A stretch of 64,000 nt of DNA from Pseudooceanicola nanhaiensis DSM 18065 (lineage in GTDB: Bacteria; Pseudomonadota; Alphaproteobacteria; Rhodobacterales; Rhodobacteraceae), in NCBI RefSeq assembly GCF_000688295.1, contig NZ_JHZF01000013.1, positions 372,001-436,000 of the forward strand. The letters run 5' to 3'. Under the pieces are notes generated by a model that had not been told where the DNA came from, did no database searches, and saw only the letters and a list, made by a program, of their open reading frames with translations. The translations under genes were made by a program, and so were the position numbers. Below are positions 60,889-64,000 of this stretch, in pieces; position 1 is the first letter of the stretch, and every line of letters starts with the position of its first letter.

Positions 60889-62480
60889 TGCCCCGCGCCG
60901 CGACATGGGCCGCGGCGCTCGGCGGCTCGCTCGCCCTGCACGCTGGGGCCGTGGCGCTGATCCTGCCCGCACTGGAACCGGAGCCGGTCCCCGACCAGCC
61001 CAGGCAGCGCAGCAGCATGGCGCTCGAGACCGTCGAGGCGCCCACGACCGAGGCCGCGGCGCAGGCACCGCAGGCCGACCCGGCGGCAGAGGCCGAAGCC
61101 GCGGCAGCCAGCCTCGATGCCGCCGCCGTGCCGCAATCCCGGGCGCAGCCGCTGGCCGCCCCGGTCGAGAACGCCGCGGCCGTTGCTTCCCCGGGCACAC
61201 CGCTGCCCGCCACCGCCGCCACGCCGGAAACCGCCGTCGCCACGGCCGCCTCTGCCGACAGGCTCGCCGCAACCGCGCCGCCGGCCGCCTCCGCCGCCCC
61301 GGCAGCGGTTCCGGCGCAGTCGATCCCCACGGACACGCCCGCCGCCGCACGCCTCTCCGCCGATGCGCCGCAGGCGGTGACGGCCGCGTCCGTCCAGGCC
61401 GCCGCGGCAAGGCTCGCGGCCACCACGCCGGAGGCCGCGGCGCTGCCCGCCCTCCCCGCGCAGGCCGCCCCGGCGCCCCCCGTCGCCGTGGCGTCCGAGC
61501 CCGCCGCACCCGCACCGGTCACCGCCGACCGGCTCGCCCCCGGCGTTCCACCCGCCAGCGCCATGGCCGCGGCCAGCCCCGAGGGCGATAGGCTGCCCGA
61601 GACCCGGGCCTCCGGGCTTGCCACGACCGCCCCCGGCGCACCGCTGCCCGAGACGCGGGCGACCGCGACGCTCGCCTGGCGCTTCGGCGACAGGCTGGTG
61701 ACCGATCCGCAGGCGCTGGCCACGATCCAGGCCTTCATGGCCCCGCAGGTGCTGGAGGGCGCGGCCGAGCTGCGGGACGATCTGGCCTCGGTCCTGACCG
61801 GGATCGACTGTGCCCGCGTCTCGGCCACCTTCCTGCCCGAGAGCGGCGCGCTCGAGCTGCGCGGCCACGTGCCCGACCCCGCGCTGACGCAGCCCCTGCT
61901 CGACGCGCTGCGCGGGCAGGTCGGCGAGGGGATCCCGATCCGCGCGAACCTTCTGCACCTGCCCGCGCCGCAATGCGGGGCGCTGGCCGGGATGGCCGCG
62001 ACCGGGCTGCCGCAATCGACCGACCAGTTCACCAATCCGCTTCTGATCGGCGCCACCGCGCAGGCCCGCGACTTCAGCTATACCGAGGGCCAGCGGCTGC
62101 AGTTCGACATGACGGCGCCCGATTACGATGCCTTCGTCTACGTGGATTACTTCGCCGCCGACGGCTCGGTCATCCACCTCGTGCCGAACGAGGTCATCCC
62201 GCTCACCCGCCACGCGGCGAAATCCGTGGTGCCGGTCGGCGGCGACCTTGCCGGTCGGGCGGGGCTGAGGATCACGATCGGCCCGCCGTTCGGGCAGGAG
62301 ATCGCGGTCGCCTTCGCCGCGTCGGTGCCGCTCTACGAAGGCTTGCGGCCGATCAGCGAACCCGCGGCCCCCTACCTGGACGTCCTGACCGAAAGGATCG
62401 CCGCGGCGCGCGCGGCCGATCCGGCGTTCAAGGGCGAATGGGTCTACTTCTTCATCACCACCGCACCCGCCAGTCAGTGA
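60885..62480 (+). CDS. TonB-position protein with Ala/Pro rod, BON-like and DUF4384-like domains
   Basis: A 531-residue protein with one N-terminal membrane helix (LGGSLALHAGAVALILPAL), an Ala/Pro/Thr-rich rod (about 35-260), a BON-like segment (about 290-345, LELRGHVPDPALTQPLLDAL), a conserved CGAL (near 364), and a DUF4384-like C-terminus (near 394-510, VIHLVPNEVIPLTRH, PLYEGLRPISEPAAPY). It occupies the place of TonB/TolA after exbB-exbD-exbD, but no TonB C-terminal domain is present. The C-terminal module matches the periplasmic part of the T6SS kinase PpkA. It converges with the caspase-like gene, nine bases apart. Role inferred: Exb-energised periplasmic sensor or force transducer. Confidence 0.78.
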   Translation: MMPRAATWAAALGGSLALHAGAVALILPALEPEPVPDQPRQRSSMALETVEAPTTEAAAQAPQADPAAEAEAAAASLDAAAVPQSRAQPLAAPVENAAAVASPGTPLPATAATPETAVATAASADRLAATAPPAASAAPAAVPAQSIPTDTPAAARLSADAPQAVTAASVQAAAARLAATTPEAAALPALPAQAAPAPPVAVASEPAAPAPVTADRLAPGVPPASAMAAASPEGDRLPETRASGLATTAPGAPLPETRATATLAWRFGDRLVTDPQALATIQAFMAPQVLEGAAELRDDLASVLTGIDCARVSATFLPESGALELRGHVPDPALTQPLLDALRGQVGEGIPIRANLLHLPAPQCGALAGMAATGLPQSTDQFTNPLLIGATAQARDFSYTEGQRLQFDMTAPDYDAFVYVDYFAADGSVIHLVPNEVIPLTRHAAKSVVPVGGDLAGRAGLRITIGPPFGQEIAVAFAASVPLYEGLRPISEPAAPYLDVLTERIAAARAADPAFKGEWVYFFITTAPASQ

Positions 62481-62489
62481 GCCCGGGCC

Positions 62490-63938
62490 TCACCGGCAGC
62501 CGCCCGCGGCCCATTGCCTGAGGACGCGCTTGAAGGTCCCGCCCATCGGATGCTCTTTCTGGAGCGCGCGCGAACCGGCGTCCGAGACATAGGTCTGGCC
62601 CTGATCGCAGAGGGCCTCCCGCGTCCACTGGTGGCATCCCGAACAGCTCTGGTCCTTCCAGGCGCTGTCCGGCAGGCCCTCGATCGGCGGGTAGAGCGGT
62701 GTGCCCTGGGTGATCTCGGTGATCGTCCGCCCGATCATCTGCGGGCTCCCCAGGGACAGCGGCCGGTCGAAGAAGATGTCGGGCACGCTCGGTTCGGCAG
62801 GCGCCTCGGGCGCGGCGGCGGCGGGCGGCGTCGCGGCCTGCCCCGTCCGCGTCTCGAGCGCGGCCAGCTCGATCTTCACCAGCTCGGCAAAGACCCCTTC
62901 CGGGTAGGCGTCGAGATAGGCGCGATAGCCTTCCGGCGTGCCGGCGGCGCGGGCGGCCTCCATCAGCTCGGCCTCCGAGGCGGCGGGCGCCACCGGGGCC
63001 GGGGCCGCGGGCTGCGGCGCGGCCGGAGCGGAGAGTTCCTCGGCCATCACCTCCTTCAGGAGGGCGCGCGCCTCCTCGGCCTTGCGCCCGTCGGGGTAGG
63101 AGCGGAGGAAGAGCATGATCTGCACGGAATCCCGCGTCGGCGCGACGGATTTCCACAGCTGCTCCTCGGCGAAGGCTTCGGGGCTGAGCTCTTCGCCGGC
63201 CTTGAAGACGAAATCCTGCGTCAGCGATGACGTGTCCCAGGGCGTCTGCGCGCCGCCGGTCTGCCGGATGACCTCGACCCGGACCGCCTTGAACATCTGC
63301 TCGATCGGCAGGTCCTCGGTCTGCATCGCATCGGCCAGCGCCGCGGTGAAGGGGCTGTTGTCGCCAGTCCCGTCCAGCGCCACCGCCCCCGGCGCCGTGG
63401 CATAGGCCAGGAAGGTGCCGGTCGGCGCCTTCATCTCGGCCAGCCCGTTGTCGTCCATGTCGGGAATGTCCTCGAACGGGTTGTTCCGGCAGGCGTCGAG
63501 GATCACGATGTTGATCCGGTTCCGCGCCGAGGCCATCTGGCGCAGCACGCTCGCCGCCTCGAGCCCCACGAGGTCGAGGTCCGCGGCCACCGTCAGCTCG
63601 GTGTCCACCGGCAGCAGGTAGTTCGCGCCGAAGGACTGCACCCCGTGCCCGGCGTAGTAGAAGAGGCCGACCGTCTCGGGCCCCGCCACCCGCAGCCGGC
63701 GCCCGAATTCGGCGACCGCCCGGATCAGCTCGTCCCGCGTCGCATTCTCGACCAGGGTCACGTCGAAGCCCAGCGGCCGGAGCGTCCCGGCCAGGAGCGC
63801 CGCGTCGCGCGTGGCGTTGTCCAGCGGCGAGACCGCGCCGTAATTGCCGTTCCCGATGACGAGGGCCACCCGCTCGACAGCGCGGGCGGGCAGCGCGCTG
63901 GCGAGCAGCATCATGACGACGAAAGCGAGACGCATCAT
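62490..63938 (-). CDS. Secreted caspase-like (C14) protein with C-terminal CxxCH motif
   Basis: A 482-residue protein: signal peptide (LAFVVMMLLASALPARA), a caspase fold with catalytic H98 in FYYAGHGVQ and C150 in VILDACRNNPF, helical segments with two short repeats (YPDGRKAEEARALL; YPEGVFAELVKIEL) and an Ala/Pro linker. The last 60 residues contain CSGCH (432-436), a c-type haem attachment motif, and M465 in KEHPMGG as a possible distal ligand. Bacterial orthocaspases cut after Arg/Lys, and catalytic residues are intact here. ATG 63938 and 63935 are adjacent; GAGGG precedes both. It converges with the Exb-linked protein. Confidence 0.85.
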   Translation of the reverse strand: MMRLAFVVMMLLASALPARAVERVALVIGNGNYGAVSPLDNATRDAALLAGTLRPLGFDVTLVENATRDELIRAVAEFGRRLRVAGPETVGLFYYAGHGVQSFGANYLLPVDTELTVAADLDLVGLEAASVLRQMASARNRINIVILDACRNNPFEDIPDMDDNGLAEMKAPTGTFLAYATAPGAVALDGTGDNSPFTAALADAMQTEDLPIEQMFKAVRVEVIRQTGGAQTPWDTSSLTQDFVFKAGEELSPEAFAEEQLWKSVAPTRDSVQIMLFLRSYPDGRKAEEARALLKEVMAEELSAPAAPQPAAPAPVAPAASEAELMEAARAAGTPEGYRAYLDAYPEGVFAELVKIELAALETRTGQAATPPAAAAPEAPAEPSVPDIFFDRPLSLGSPQMIGRTITEITQGTPLYPPIEGLPDSAWKDQSCSGCHQWTREALCDQGQTYVSDAGSRALQKEHPMGGTFKRVLRQWAAGGCR

Positions 63939-64000
63939 TTCCCTCGTAACCCCCGGCGATACAACGTCAGCGCGCGCGCCGGACCGGAAGATCATATAAC

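Noticed and set aside
60885-62480. Naming this gene tonB or tolA because it follows exbB-exbD
   Set aside because: There is no TonB C-terminal domain or TolA domain III signature; the C-terminus matches the PpkA periplasmic module instead.

Overview
The window is GC-rich, densely coded DNA from an alphaproteobacterium, most likely a member of the Rhodobacterales. The reasons are the codon and base bias, NavBac-type channels, the Ku-LigD pair, and a short intergenic palindrome element of a kind I associate with Rhodobacteraceae. No rRNA, tRNA, CRISPR array, insertion sequence or phage gene was seen. Almost every gene lies in a tightly overlapping operon (ATGA/GTGA/TGATG junctions), and no gap exceeds about 215 bases.

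Left part (1-17.1 kb) is mostly housekeeping: a NavBac sodium channel; a beta-oxidation operon (fadE, thiolase, fadJ, acetyl-CoA hydrolase/transferase); ExoD; the non-homologous end joining pair ku-ligD; a divergent two-gene PQQ dehydrogenase (separate membrane anchor plus catalytic subunit with a long acidic repeat linker); and a CaiB-like CoA transferase.

From 17.2 to 63.9 kb the window is dominated by a type VI secretion system (T6SS). One minus-strand gene train runs from tssA (58799) to pppA (27953): tssA, tssB, tssC, hcp, tagJ, tssE, tssF, tssG, clpV, two unknown helical proteins, a second NavBac channel, a giant sheath-protein fusion, a 95-residue unknown, vgrG, a DUF6931 protein, PAAR, FHA/tagH, tssK, tssL, tssM, tagF and pppA. 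A plus-strand pair, ompA-like and the ppkA kinase, converges on pppA. PpkA, FHA, PppA and TagF make up a complete threonine-phosphorylation plus TagF post-translational control set. No tssJ lipoprotein gene is visible, and TssL carries its own OmpA-like peptidoglycan-binding domain.

The flanks carry satellite genes. On the left are an M15-type peptidase, a SAM-methyltransferase-like protein, and a 1686-residue protein made of about 14-15 helical repeats ending in an HEVGH metalloprotease-like domain, followed by a CpXC zinc-ribbon protein. On the right is a divergent operon of a small secreted protein, ExbB, two ExbDs and a TonB-position protein. That last protein lacks a TonB C-terminus and instead shares an extracytoplasmic module with PpkA. 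It converges on a secreted caspase-like protein that ends in a CxxCH motif.

The most unusual items are: (1) the 1413-residue TssB / acidic repeat array / second TssB-like / truncated TssC-like fusion; (2) the block between clpV and that fusion (two helical unknowns and a sodium channel, translationally coupled to the fusion); (3) the giant helical-repeat metalloprotease candidate; (4) the module shared by PpkA and the Exb-linked protein; and (5) a pair of divergent sigma-EcfG-like promoters between ku and the PQQ dehydrogenase genes. All functional statements rest on motif and family recognition by eye. No database search was run.
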